This document shows positions 29,860 through 41,139 of a DNA stretch of 64,000 bases, one piece after another. The DNA is taken from contig OX419756.1 in NCBI GenBank assembly GCA_948567375.1, positions 49,614,333 to 49,678,332 of the forward strand, in the 5' to 3' direction. This stretch comes from Lunularia cruciata. Taxonomy: Eukaryota; Streptophyta; Marchantiopsida; Lunulariales; Lunulariaceae. The translations under genes were made by a program, and so were the position numbers. Under the pieces are notes generated by a model. The model worked only from the letters and a program-made list of their open reading frames with translations. It ran no database searches and was not told where the DNA came from. The stretch's first letter is position 1. Every line of letters begins with the position of its first letter.

Positions 29860-31813
29860 TGTGACAACCCAGCAAATATCACTTTTGCGGTAATCAGGTA
29901 AGTAAAGTTCATTCTTGCAGAGATACAAGTAAGAAATGTCCAAATACAAAGCAAATAGTAACAATGTAGTTCTTCTTGGTTGCGTCTTTAATCTCTCAGG
30001 TAGAAACCACACCCAGAAGAGAGTAACAAGCACTGATTCACTCCTTCTAAGTAAGGTTACTGGGCCCCACTACCAATACACTTAGGACATTATCATGCTT
30101 GGCAGCTTGAGGTTGTGCTTTGACTTCTTCTTCTTTCTTATTGCACCGTTCCAGCATGGAAACCTTGGGGCTCGGCTTTCCCACATCTTCCATCAGCTGT
30201 ACCACTTGCTGAACTTCCACCTCACCTTTGCTACCACTACTCAATTCTTTGCTTTGTAGCGTAAACTCCTCTTATTTGCCTGACACTCCTCCCTTTGATC
30301 CGGTTTCTCCTTCCAATTCTTCTTCTTCCTCTTGCACGACTTCCTTTGACTTCACCATCACCGCCATCGGGTTAAGCCTTGGAACTTTTTGGGGTTGTAC
30401 AATCGCAACCCAACTCTCAGGCTCAGTCCTCTTCCTCACCCTTGGAAGGTCAATTGCTATGATCTTTTTTCTCCCACTCTCTTTGTAGTACCTATCCCCC
30501 TCTTGCACTCTCTCCATATAATATCGCTCATCTGCATTGGCTTCCTTGCGCAAATATGGATGAAAGTGCAACCTCATTTGACTTCGCTCTTCCAAAGTCA
30601 GTAAGCTCAACCCAAAATAAAAGTGCATTGCAAATGGCACAAAATAGTGTGGTGGCATATCCACTCTCCACCCGGAAATCATCTGCTCCACTCTCTGATG
30701 CAGGCACTTCACCCAATCTACTGCCTCTCCCGCAAACATTTGGTGAAAGAACACCGCCTATTGCATAGTAACATAGGTGGTTTGCTCTGGCTTGAACATG
30801 GCCATCATCACACTTACAATTCCTCTCCACTCAGGATCTCTATAGCTATCCACTTTATACCCACTCTTTGTGCGGGGTTGATTGAACGACTTCCTAACTA
30901 CAGCAGTTTCTTCTAAAGCATCACACTTCCGATAGAAGGTGGTACCTCCTACCTCTCCAGCTTCCCTTCCCAACACTACTCTCCAATCTGCCTCTATCCA
31001 TCAAGCAAGATTCCCTCTCTTCCCCTCATGCTTTGGCCCATCCTTGCAATTGCTGGCTGCAATTTCTACCATGAAACTTGGAAAACTGAAATTCCAGTTC
31101 TACGCCAAGAACGTGATATAAAGTCTCGTCAAAACTTTGATCCGTGCTATTACCTCTAATCAACAAATTGCAAGCCCTCTCACCGCACTCTGCTTGCTCA
31201 TTTTCGGTGCCATCGTGGGCTTCCTCACTTTTCTCTTGTGGAAGATCGTCCCTGAAATCCTAACCCACTCCTCTTCCTGCACATTTGCAATTTGCATTAC
31301 TTTGGGTCAACTCTGAATAGGCACCGGGTAGCAACTTGACATGGCTCCTTCTTCTTGTGCACCTTGTAATTTTATAGTCCTATGCCAATCAGTCACTCTT
31401 CAGTCACTACTCCTCTCAAATTTCTGATTTGGTGAAGTTGTTGCCTATCACTATCAAGAAGTTCTTGATCCCAAGGTCATTACTTTCTTCCCCCGTACTT
31501 TCTTGATTTTGCCGACTCCGAAAAAGTTTGTTATAGGTTCTTTGGATCCATTTGCACCGCCTGATATGAAGTCTCTCTCTCTCTTTGTCTTCATCTTCAG
31601 CTTCTTCTTCACGTCTTGACCCGAAGTCAACTTCGGGTTTCATGCTGACATGGCCAGTCCGAGTACTTTGCCTTATGACCCAAAGCCATGTTACCTTGGG
31701 TTTTATCCCAAAGACTCTTTTCTTTGCCTTCTTTGGTCATACAGGCGCAATCTGACTTCTCTATACACTTCTTCTTCTCCATTTTGAAAAAAGCAAAAAA
31801 ATGTGGTACCACA
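29860..31813 (-). repeat. 5' LTR of element A (1.95 kb, internally deleted)
   Basis: Matches the left LTR at both ends (TGTGACAACC, GGTACCACA) and along its length. It jumps from ACTGATTC (near 30039) to TCCTTCTAAGTAAGG, skipping the roughly 2.26 kb that correspond to 1796-4057. It keeps the globular part of the LTR-borne frames (30272-31343, minus) and a TATA box (31367-31376). It retains CAG and CAA at two codons where the left LTR has stops. Confidence 0.92.
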
Positions 31814-31818
31814 ATGAT
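31814..31818. repeat. Target-site duplication ATGAT, right of element A
   Basis: Second copy of the duplication at 1614-1618. Element O resumes here in the RNase H region (ATGATCATCCAATAGC, as in B near 14927). Confidence 0.93.
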
Positions 31819-33249
31819 CATCCAATAGCTTATGTTAGTAGATAGATGGTTTTAGCAGAAAAGAACTACTTTGTCACAAAGAGAGAAAAGTTGGCAACAA
31901 TTTTTGGTCTCAAGAAGTTTAGACATTACTTGATGGGAGACACCATTGTCATGGATCATAAGGCTTTGAAGTACATCTTCAACAAACCTAATGTGGAAGA
32001 AAGGCTAGCAATGTGGATGATGCTTTTGTTTGAGTATAACTACACCATTGAGGATAGACCAAGGAAGTAACATGCAAATGCTGGTTTGTTTTTTAGGGCA
32101 TATGATCATGATGGAGTTGAAATAGTGGATTATTCCTTCTTAGATGAGGATCTCATGACAATCCTAATCACTCAAGAATTTCAAATGGAGTACAATGACA
32201 TTTTGGATTTTGTTACAAGAGGTAACTATCTAGAAGGGATGCATGTCAAGGAAAAGAAGGTCCTCCCAACAAGATCTAGACCTTACACAATGGTAGAGAA
32301 TATTCTTTTTCACCAAGGAGCAGATGGTCTACTTTAAAGAGCAATGGGTAAGGAGGAATTTATCCTATTTATAAAGGAGTTTCATGAAGGTTTAGTGGGA
32401 GACACTTTGAAAAGAATGTGACTGTTTTCAAGATTCTAGATGTAGATTACCATTGGAGGGGGCTATTCAAGGATTACCTTTATAATTGCAAAATTTGTAA
32501 TGTTTGTCAAGCTTTTGCTAAAAAGTCTACCTCTACTCCTCCTCTTAGATCAATTCCATTGCTAGGACCTTTTGAGAAGTGGAGAATTGACTTTGTAGGT
32601 CTTCTCAATAGAACACTAAGGAACAATTGGTACATTGTGGTTGTTACTAATTACCTTACCAATTGGGTTGAGGCTAGAACATTGAGGAACAAGAATGAAG
32701 ATGAAGTTGGTAGATTTCCTTATGAACACATTATCACTAGGTTTGGTTACCCTTTGGAGTTGGTTTTTGATAGAGGAGGAGAATTTATATGGAGAATCAC
32801 TATAGCCATGCTATGGTATTTCTTTATCACACATAGAGTAACTACATTATATAAGCCAAATTCCAATGGGTTGGTAGAGAGAACCAATCAGACCTTTGTG
32901 CATGACGTTGGCCAAAGATGCAAAAATAGGGGGAGTTAAACATTACTAGGACAAGAGGATTCATGCAATTTTATGGGAGTATAAGACAACCATGAAGACC
33001 TCCACCGGATATTCTTTATTTTGTTATGGTATTGAGTCTACCTTACCTATTCACTTTGATCTTCCTACCTTCCAAAGCATTCATAGGAGATTGAAGAAAG
33101 CACAATGAGGTAATGCAAAGAAGTTAAAGAAGGACCAACTCATGGAATTGGAGGAGGCAAGAGCAGTTGCTATGGTTTGAGTGGAGCAAGCCAGAAGTCA
33201 AAGCAAGAAGAAGGCAGAGCCCTTCAAAGAAGGTCATTAGGTAATATTG
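31819..33249 (+). pseudogene. Element O continued: RNase H and integrase
   Basis: Continues the pol of 1-1618. RNase H reads VTKREKLATIFGLKKFRHYL and MDHKALKYIFNKP, where the usual T of TDHKALKYIF is M. The integrase zinc region is partly lost near 32400 and keeps the C-C pair (CKICNVCQAF). The core reads WRIDFVGLL, FDRGGEF and NSNGLVERTNQ, so D-D-E survives. Stops occur near 32068 and 32335, and the frame fails after 32939. Similarity to B ends abruptly near 33249, inside the integrase C-terminus. No LTR of O is present, so it was truncated where relic D1 begins. Confidence 0.9.
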
Positions 33250-33379
33250 TAATTGGAGGACATCCTAGTGAAGATGGAACAAATTGAGAATGTTACCTAG
33301 CACAACAGCCTTGAGAGAGGAATTCAATGAACATTGTAGCCAATGAGAGATCTCTTATACATGTTCCTTGGACACATTA

Positions 33380-34330
33380 ATGTTCAATGTGCTACTCCAA
33401 ACATCCCAAAGTACTATATTTACTATGAAAGGTATAGACACGTAACAGCAAATTGTAGAACACTTCAAAGGTACAAAGGGCCTTGAGAAGAAAGAGCACA
33501 TGTTGTAGTTGTTGTTCTGCAACACAATAACTACAACTAGCACTATTGGGTATCTTTCCAAGATGGAAGAGGAAATAGATGAGGTAGAGGACCTCTCAAA
33601 CCTAATATATGTTCATATTTATAGTGAGAATCACTAGGCAAAATAGTGTCCCAACCAAGTTTCTCATTACATGTTTTGCTCCAAAACACGTACCATGGCT
33701 CAATGCTCTAACTTCCAGAACTTTAATATCCAAGCACAAGGAGTGCTTATACAAAATGACCTGCAAAATAACGTTGATCCTAATGAGAATGTGCATGTCA
33801 TTGCAATTAAGGAAAGTTTTATAGGAAAAATAGTGCCAACCAATGAAGATGTTATTACAAATGCAAATGTATTTCTCACAACATACTCCTACACTTATGT
33901 AGCAACCTAGTTTAGGCAATAGCTCTAATTTTGAGAGCTAATTCTCTAAATGTTCAAATGAAAAAATTGTGTGAGATGAAGCCACTCAACCACTCAACTA
34001 CAATCTTTGATACTTTGGCAAAGCAACCACTTAGTTCTATCATCCATGACTATGACATTATTTCTGACTTGGCTAATATAAAATCCAAGATCACTATCAA
34101 ATAAATTTGTGGAGTATCTCTAATAGCATGCAAGAAACTACAAAACTTCTTGACAAACAAATAGCCCGCAATATGCTCCAAGGATAGATATACTAAGAAT
34201 ATTGTCTTGCTAAGACCTGCTCCTATAGACATGCCAAAGACTTCAACCACATGAATCCCGTATACCACCTCTATTGATACAATCCCAATGGATCACCATG
34301 TGTTCTACACAAAGGTCCATGACCCAAACA
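33380..34330 (+). pseudogene. D1 Gag C-terminus and pre-protease linker
   Basis: A knuckle remnant near 33410-33460 reads YYERYRHVTANC (Cys positions lost to Tyr), followed by a Gly/Arg-rich run. The pre-protease motif is about 34045-34140 (DYDIISDLANIKSKITI then LIACKKLQNFL). It is similar in position to the DIVADLAATNANITF stretch of family A. Numerous stops occur, and the frames are short. Confidence 0.55.
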
Positions 34331-35023
34331 TTTACAAAACAATTCAAGGAAGTGGTATTCCAAACTGTTGCATTGACTCTAGGTCCTTAGTGAATATAAT
34401 GACAAAAGGTGTTATGGAAACCCTTGGATTAAAGAGAATCACCAAGACTTCCACCCTCCTTTGAATGGCCAATAGGAGAAGACATTGCTGTCCCAAAATG
34501 TTGTCCAAGGTCCTTACATTGATCAATGAGCAGACCTTCTTTGTCAATTACTTGATATCGACCTACCTTGGTGCAATTTCCACTCTTATTAGGGGTCCCA
34601 AGTCTGGTGGATGCTAATGTTATCCCCTGCTTGAAAACTAATAAGTTGACCTTTGGAGAACACATTGTACTTCCAATGTACCCAACTGAGCTTGTGTCAA
34701 GCTCAAATCATGAAGGAGAACTAAGTTTCAACATTGATGTGTGGAACCCCACTCTGGGTGATAATGATGAGGAAATTATGAATGCCATTGCAAATTGTTT
34801 ATTTATAATTGAGGAAGAGATGAGCAGTTGTGCCACACTTGAGGTGTCAAGAGGCAAACAATCACATGACCTTAGCCTCACCCTTCCATCATGTTCACGG
34901 AATGTTGTTGGCATGCTCAATTCCATAAGCCCGAAGGCCTCTTTGAACTCAAAAGATAGCACTCTTAGGTCTGATGATGGAGCTTTCCACCAAAAAATGT
35001 TCACACTAATTTACACAAGGTAA
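34331..35023 (+). pseudogene. D1 aspartic protease
   Basis: The N-terminal motif near 34370-34420 reads DSRSLVNIMTKGVMETLGL, with DSRS where an active enzyme has DSGS. The middle (SKVLTLINEQTFFVNYLI) and the end (LLGVPSLVDANVIPCLKTNK then LTFGEHIVLPMY) match the usual layout. Several frameshifts separate the blocks. The longest open piece, 34568-35023, continues into an unassigned Ser-rich linker. Confidence 0.7.
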
Positions 35024-35559
35024 TCTAATTTCAAAGCTACAAATACCTCCTAGATTTATATCAAGGATGATATTGATTATAAGGATAAAGATTTTAATGG
35101 AGAATGCCTTCATCTCCGTAATGATATCCTTATCTCTCACAAAGAACAACCCACTACATGCAAGGAAGTCTCTGTAGCTATTAGTTATGATGATAGTTAT
35201 AATAACAATTGTTGATCCCATCCAATCAAACTATTTCTAAGGTAAGTTCTTACCATTGCTGATGATCCTCTAGGGAAGCCCACAAAGTGGGTTGAAAAGG
35301 AAAAAGAAGTCCATCAAATAGTACTTGAAGATACATTATAATGATACTCTTTGGAGAAACCTCCAAAGTAGTCATCTAAAACTATCCCTCTCCACTTGCA
35401 AGTTGTAGACAAGGTTCAAGATCTTGATATCTCATGACCAAATGAAGCACCTACATATGTCAAGATAAGCACCAACGTGTTGGTGGAAGACCAGTCTACC
35501 AAGACCTATTCCAAGATTTCCAAGATGTTTTTGCATAGCTTTGTGTAATCATATGATTA

Positions 35560-36350
35560 CACAAAGCTTATGGGTGTTGAATATCCAATGTTGATATGTC
35601 AACATTGGATATTACTCTTTTCAAATGCAGTTCAAATTAGATCCAAGCCGCATAGGTTGAACCCCACCTACTTTCAAAAAATGCAATAAGAATTAGACAA
35701 GCTAATGAAGTACGGGTTCATCTATCATGTAGGAGAAACAACTAAATCAACCTTAATGGGCCCTAAAAATAATACAAGAAAGGTGAGAATCTATGTAGAC
35801 TTTTGGAAGTTGAATGCTCAAACTATCTCAAATCCCTTTCCAATTCCATTCATAGATACACTACTAGACAAGGTGGCCCATAGTCAATGTTTCTCATTTA
35901 TGAATGGGTATTCCGACTACAAGAAAATTGCAATTGCTCAAAAAGATCAAGACAAAACAACTTTTGTCATGGAGTGGAGCACTAACACTTATTGAGTGAT
36001 GCTTTTTGGGGTGTAGAATGCTCCTACAACATTCCAATACTACGTCATGAACTTCTTTGGCAAAGTGAGGTAGGATATTGAACAATATCTAGATGATATG
36101 TATGTGCATAGTTCCCATATTAGTCATATCAGAGTTTTATGGAGTATTTTACACCTTTTCAAGCAAGTTAAGATCTCTTTAAATTCCCAAAATTGTCTAT
36201 TCGCCATCTTGTATGGACCTCTCCTTTGTTACCTTGTCCATGAAAATGGCATAATGGTGGACTCTAAGAAGCTCCAAGTTATTTTGGAGTTGCCCATACC
36301 AAAGACCATACATGAGCTCATTCTTAGGTTGCATGGGATATTATAAGCAG
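35560..36350 (+). pseudogene. D1 reverse transcriptase
   Basis: RT motifs are FIYHVGETTKSTLMGPKNNT, VRIYVDFWKLNAQTISNPFP, IPFIDTLLDKVAHSQCFSFM, GYSDYKKIAIAQ and VMLFGV. The catalytic box reads YLDDMYVHS near 36090-36115, and a thumb ends ILELPIPKTIHEL. The Asp pair is intact, but stops flank it, for example TGA in place of the R/Y before VMLFGV. Upstream at 35024-35560 I see only degraded linker sequence. Confidence 0.85.
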
Positions 36351-36389
36351 CATATATATAAAAGATAGCTAAAGATAGCTTCAACATTG

Positions 36390-38160
36390 ATTGGCCTACT
36401 CCACACCATAGTCAAATTTTTGTGGACCAACAATTGCACCAAAGCTTTTGAAACATTGAAACAAAAGTTGGACATTGCTCTAATTGTAGTAGCATCCAAT
36501 TGAGAGCATGTTTTTGTAGACACATTTAACAAATCCATGGTTGTTGTCCTAGCCCAATATGAGGATGAAGAACCAGAATATCTAGTCTATTATGCTAGTC
36601 AGCAACTCAATTTTGGCATAAACTACTCAAAAATAGAGCAGGAGTGCCTTGAGATGATCTTTGCTATCCATAAATTTTGCCACTAAGTAGTAGGAAGACT
36701 ACTATCTTTTATGGAAGACTACCATCTTGGCAAGTCTCATGACAATGCTAACATTTTAACTTGTATTCTTGGACAACCCACAAATTGTTCCTTGGACATG
36801 AGTCCAATAGACTCCAATCTATTTTACATAGGGAAAACATGACTACACAATCATCCTAGATGGTACAAATAAAGTATGATTTATCTACATGAAGCATGCC
36901 TTGTGACCTACCATGGATGAAACATAAGAGTTTCTATTTGTTTGTACTCCCTTTCACCATCTTGCAAGAAGACCTATACCAGATGGGTATGGATACAATA
37001 TGGATACAATACTCTAGAGTTGCTTTGCATCAGCCTAGAGCAAGTCTCTATCATGCTAAAGGCATGCCACTTTGAGGAGTTAGATGGGCACTTTTTTGGC
37101 AAGCTTACTACATGCAAGGTCTACCTTGCATGCAAGTGGTGGCCATTTATCTCTAATGATGCCAAAAAATACATCCACACATGTGATGCCTATCAAATAT
37201 TTGGTAAACCCTTATCATAGTACCAAATGTACCTCCACCAAGGTATTGGCAGCCCAACCATTCTAGAATAAGGAATTGACTTTGTTTGATCCATTAATCT
37301 CCCAACACAACGCATTGTTTTCACTTCTAACTACATCATGAATTGGGCTCAGACTGAATCTTTTTTCAACAACTCCATAATAGTCCCCACACAATTTTTG
37401 TAGAAAATTATTATTTCCAACTTTGGAGTTCCCTTATCCATTGTAACAAAAAATGGATCCTACTTAATCAATGAAGGAGTATATGACTTGACTAATACAT
37501 AAAGGATCAACACCATCAACCTATCTCATAACACACCCAAGCAAATCATCAAGAGGAACACATGAATGGCGTTTTGCAAACCATTCTTAAGAAAATAGTA
37601 AGTCTAAACAATATAGATTGGGATCAAAAACTATTGGGAGCACTTTAGGCCTACCACACTATGGTAAAAATTAGTATGGGATACACTCCATTCTAGCTTC
37701 TTTATGTGCAAGAAGCTATCTTTTCAAGTGAATTCTTAATTCTATCATTGAGAGTTCTCATGGGTAATTCAATTAGGACGTTTCAATTTGAAGAGTGTAG
37801 ACAACTAAAGAAAGGGTTTTTGTGTTGTATGATTTGATTGAAAAACATCTAAGGGTACTTTACACACTATCCACTACTTAGGCCAAGCAAAAAACTATTT
37901 CAATAACACAACCAAGAAGGTCCTACTTCACAAAAGAGACTTGGCATCAAAGTTTTATGACAAGGTTGGCTGGTTCACTAGTGAATTTATTGAAAGATGG
38001 CTAGGTCCTTATCAAGTATAATTAGTTTATGAAAATGGATCTATCTAATTGGAAACATTGGATGGAGAACTCTTGGAGTTCCATACTAATGGTGCAAAGT
38101 ATAGACCATACAACCTGCACTATAGTCATGTATGTGACCAAGAAGCAAAGATAACATGGG
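36390..38160 (+). pseudogene. D1 RNase H and integrase
   Basis: RNase H pieces include KAFETLKQKLD, YYASQQLNFGINYSK and a stop-ridden DNANILTCILG link. Integrase follows with the zinc region (ACHFEELDGHFFGKLTTCKVY...CDAYQIFGKP), core pieces near 37270-37640 (PWSIVTKNGSY-like, RNTWMAFCKPFLRK) and a C-terminal end (GSIYLETLDGELLEFH-type) near 38040-38150. Deletions and frameshifts prevent any long frame, so the limits are approximate. Confidence 0.72.
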
Positions 38161-38345
38161 ATGTTTCTTCATTAGTGAGGAAGACAATATTGGAGCATCA
38201 TTATTGGAACTCCTACTTCCAAGAATAGAAGGACTTCTTGAAGGATTATGGGATTGCCTACGGGCTCTTCCATGTTGCAGGATATCCTTTCTTGGACCTA
38301 AATTTTGGGAGACAAGTTCAAAAGGAAGCTATATATGGAAATGAA

Positions 38346-39049
38346 ATGATTTTTTATAGGATTCCTCTATATCCTGCAGCAGTTAACAACCACACTGATT
38401 AAATTTAATGGAAAAACAATACCACATGCATGTCATTTCAAATTCAACTGCAAGCCAAGCGCTACAAGCATGATGTTTCCAATTTGAGGGCAAAGCAATG
38501 CCAAATGTGTAATTTTTCCAATTTAAGTGCAAGACGGGGCCACACACATGAGAATTTTAATGCAAATCAAGAAAGTATGACATCCTAAGAAGGTGATCCA
38601 ACCCTTATAAAACCCTCATAGAAATATTTTTGCACTTTATTTTTCAGATTCAAGATCAAGAGAGAGTGGGTCACTATGAGGTTGCACAAAAGAGAATTCT
38701 ATCAATTTGTCAAGAGAATCCTATCCTAGAGAGCAAGAAACTAGCAAAGAGTTGAAAAATCTATGTGTATTGAGTCGCAAGTTTTTAGCAATTTGCGGGA
38801 GAAATCTTGAATAATTTAGATCAAACAAGACAACTATCCATTGTTTTATCCATTTGTGAGTTTTGCAACAACATGGAGAAAAATAGAGTAGATGGCATAT
38901 TAGCAATGCGAGACCTAAGGAGAATCTACAACAAAATCTTCAAAGAACTTGATTGTTGTAGACGTAGACAAATTCATGAGAGAGTGGTTGAGAGAATTCA
39001 GCAAATCCACCAGGTGATAACTCAAGAAGTAGGGAAGATAGCGCCATAA
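38346..39049 (+). other. D1-D2 spacer, left part: TATA-bearing region with a short frame
   Basis: No transposon domain is recognised. Features seen are a degenerate short tandem array (38425-38575), a TATA-like CTTATAAAAC at 38604-38613 and a frame at 38807-39049. That frame encodes 80 residues rich in Arg and Glu (MRDLRRIYNKIFKELDCCRR), helical in look. The layout, with TATA then frame, recalls an LTR with an internal coding region, as in family A. No second copy is available to prove an LTR. Confidence 0.35.
38425..38575. repeat. Degenerate tandem array, about 43-bp unit, three to four copies
   Basis: CATGTCATTTCAAATTCAAC, CATGATGTTTCCAATTTGAG, GTAATTTTTCCAATTTAAG and CATGAGAATTTTAATGC recur at roughly 43-base steps, each followed by a GCAAG(C/A) box. 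Divergence is high. The array is just upstream of the TATA-like box at 38604. Confidence 0.5.
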
Positions 39050-39059
39050 AAAACTGAAA

Positions 39060-41139
39060 AAATTCAAGTCCTAATATACATGCAATATGGATCCTTGTGT
39101 GATTTTAGCCATGCAAACCTAGGGATGAGCAAGAACATGGAGAAGTGCAAGACTTGTAATATTGTGCATGCATTCCTAATACTACTCATAAGTTCATTCT
39201 TCAAAAGGGAAGAAAATAACATTAGAAGTCGAAGAACCCACATCCTTGTAGCTAAAAGATGTGCTAGTACCAAGCAACAAGTAGAACCAAAAATTATAAA
39301 ATTGAAGGACAATATAATAAAATCTCCAAGAGACATAGAAGGTCATTTAAAACATATGAAGGAAGCAAATGGTGCCACCCTAAAGGTAGGGGTAACATCT
39401 CAGATCTTGTGCTAGCACTAAATGATGGATGGATTTTCTTGGCCTAGATACTGCTTTGCTGCCTTGGAAGGAGGTTATTCTCCTTTTTTGATGTCTGAAT
39501 CATTTTCTAAGAAGTGCATAAAGAAGGACCAAGCACTTCTCAAGAGGTCAACATATTGACAAAGAGGCTACATGAATCAAGTTCAACAAAATATGATAGG
39601 TTAAGGATATCCTCCCAAATGCTAGACACCCTTGTTTGAAACCTTGTGAGCAAGGAGTACCTAACTCAATGGGTAGACACCCCAAACCAAGAATGGAAGC
39701 TTGGTCTCATATTTGTATTGTTGGAGTTAAGATGTGACTATCTAGCAAAGAATAGAATACACAAACTACATGATAAGCAAGAACAACTCTTACGAGAGAG
39801 TTCTTGTAAGTTCCAAGAGGAGAGAATCACATGGGCTCAAAAGTAGGAGATGTGGCAAAATTATTCTACCATGATAGGGAGAGAGTTAAGGGAAGTGAAT
39901 TCTCAATTCCAATCTATTGAGAATGACAAAACAATTGTCAATAAGGAACTACAAGCATATAGTTGGAAAACCAAAAGAGAGAGAAAGAACTCCAACATTA
40001 TGGGATTAGGTAATGAGCACCAAGGAGGACTCCAAGGTTGTAGAAGAAAAGGTATAGAAATTGACCACAACCCTTGAAAATTCCCATAAGGAGGCAGAAA
40101 ACTTGAGGGTGTCCAAGACTAATCTAGAAGAAAAGGTAGCAACTCTTGAGAGGGAGAAAATGTGTGGACAAAAAGTTAAAAGAAGCTCTCAAAATAGGAC
40201 TAACTTCCTTACAGAGGACACCCATCAAACTCACTTATGAGAAGATGTGATACCAAAAGGACCTTTTATATTAGAAGCAGAAAAGGAAGCCAAGATCAAA
40301 GCCAAACAAAGCTCAAGGAATGACCTTGTGGTGGAACATAGGAAGTTGGAGCAAAGAGTGAGCCAAGTGCTTTGGTTTATTAGCCACAACCAATTGAAGG
40401 CTCCAATGAAGAAGAAGTCTCTGATGTAGAGGAGGATATTGAGGAGAATGAAGAAGACCACCCTAAGGGATCCATGGCAGGCAGATCTAGCAGAGGAGGT
40501 CTTGGAGATGACAAGGCAAGACTCCATTGAGTAAGAACTCTATAAGTAGTCCTATAAGTATTACTTCTCCCGCTTCTAGTTATCAAGGTGTACAACTCCT
40601 AACAATACTATTGGTAGTAAGAAGAGGACAGGTCCTTGTGCACTTAGGAGAAAGAGTTCAAAATCATTTGGAAGTCTAAGGAGGAAAGCATAAGGTAGTC
40701 TTGGAGGAGAAGGAATTATGGGAAGAAATTTCTCACTAGAAGAAATAGATAGGAGTGTGGGCTTGAGTAGCTCCAAGCCCCAAATATGGGAAAGAAAGCA
40801 TCAGCTTTCTTTCCCATCAAGAAGAGATGGTCATCAACAAGTATCAAAATATGAGAAGCATGGTGGAAGCCACTTGTATAGTGGACCTAATCGAGTTACT
40901 GAGAGGGTGGCAGCCTCAAAGTCTTGAGAAGGAGGCAGCAGTTTCGGACATATTGGAAGAAAGAATGAGCAAAGTAAGTACTTATACAGATAAAGAAGAG
41001 GGTTCAAGTGCTAACGTGGGTGATTGTTATCTTTTGAGGATAGGAGATCTTAAGAGAAACACAAGAAAAGAAACACAAAGCCATTGCACCATCTAGAAAT
41101 TGGAGATAAATTATCCTTCATGTGTCACTATTTTGCCTA
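39060..41139 (+). other. D1-D2 spacer, right part: unassigned coiled-coil-like frames
   Basis: Short plus-strand frames at 39080-39415, 39646-39846, 39850-40077 and 40247-40429 are rich in Lys, Glu and Gln (LEEKVATLEREK near 40120-40155, HRKLEQRVSQVLWF near 40340). An acidic segment (DVEEDIEENEEDHPKGS) is near 40425-40480. They could be parts of one decayed coiled-coil protein, analogous to the frame in the A LTR or to a gag-side ORF of family D. I cannot assign a family, and stops separate every piece. Confidence 0.35.

Larger units (their letters stand above)
1619..31813 (-). mobile_element. Element A: minus-strand Ty3/gypsy retrotransposon with long LTRs, carrying nested elements
   Basis: The span is bounded by TGTG...CACA termini and a perfect 5-bp duplication. 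Read on the minus strand, the order is 5' LTR (29860-31813), tRNA-Asp-type primer site (29835-29852), gag, protease, reverse transcriptase, RNase H, integrase, purine tract (5852-5864) and 3' LTR (1619-5851). The internal region is interrupted by element B (6189-17300) and element C (17986-25236). Domain order PR-RT-RH-IN is that of Ty3/gypsy. The lack of a chromodomain, the long LTR and the tRNA-Asp primer point to the Athila/Tat side of the superfamily, which is an inference from motifs. Stops and a missing integrase core make it defective. Confidence 0.93.
33250..38345 (+). mobile_element. Relic D1: plus-strand Ty3/gypsy element, family D
   Basis: A heavily decayed element carries, in order, a knuckle remnant, protease, RT, RNase H and integrase, all on the plus strand. 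It lacks the Gag N-terminus and a 5' LTR, having been truncated at the junction with O. Its 3' portion past integrase (38160-38345) recurs inverted at 41160-41360 in relic D2, so it belongs to the element. No chromodomain is seen. Its protease and RT differ clearly from families A, B and C. Confidence 0.8.

Noticed and set aside
38604..38613. A host gene promoter (TATA-like box with a short frame after it)
   Set aside because: The surroundings are transposon relics and the frame is short and unassigned; an LTR promoter is more likely. Kept only as part of the spacer.
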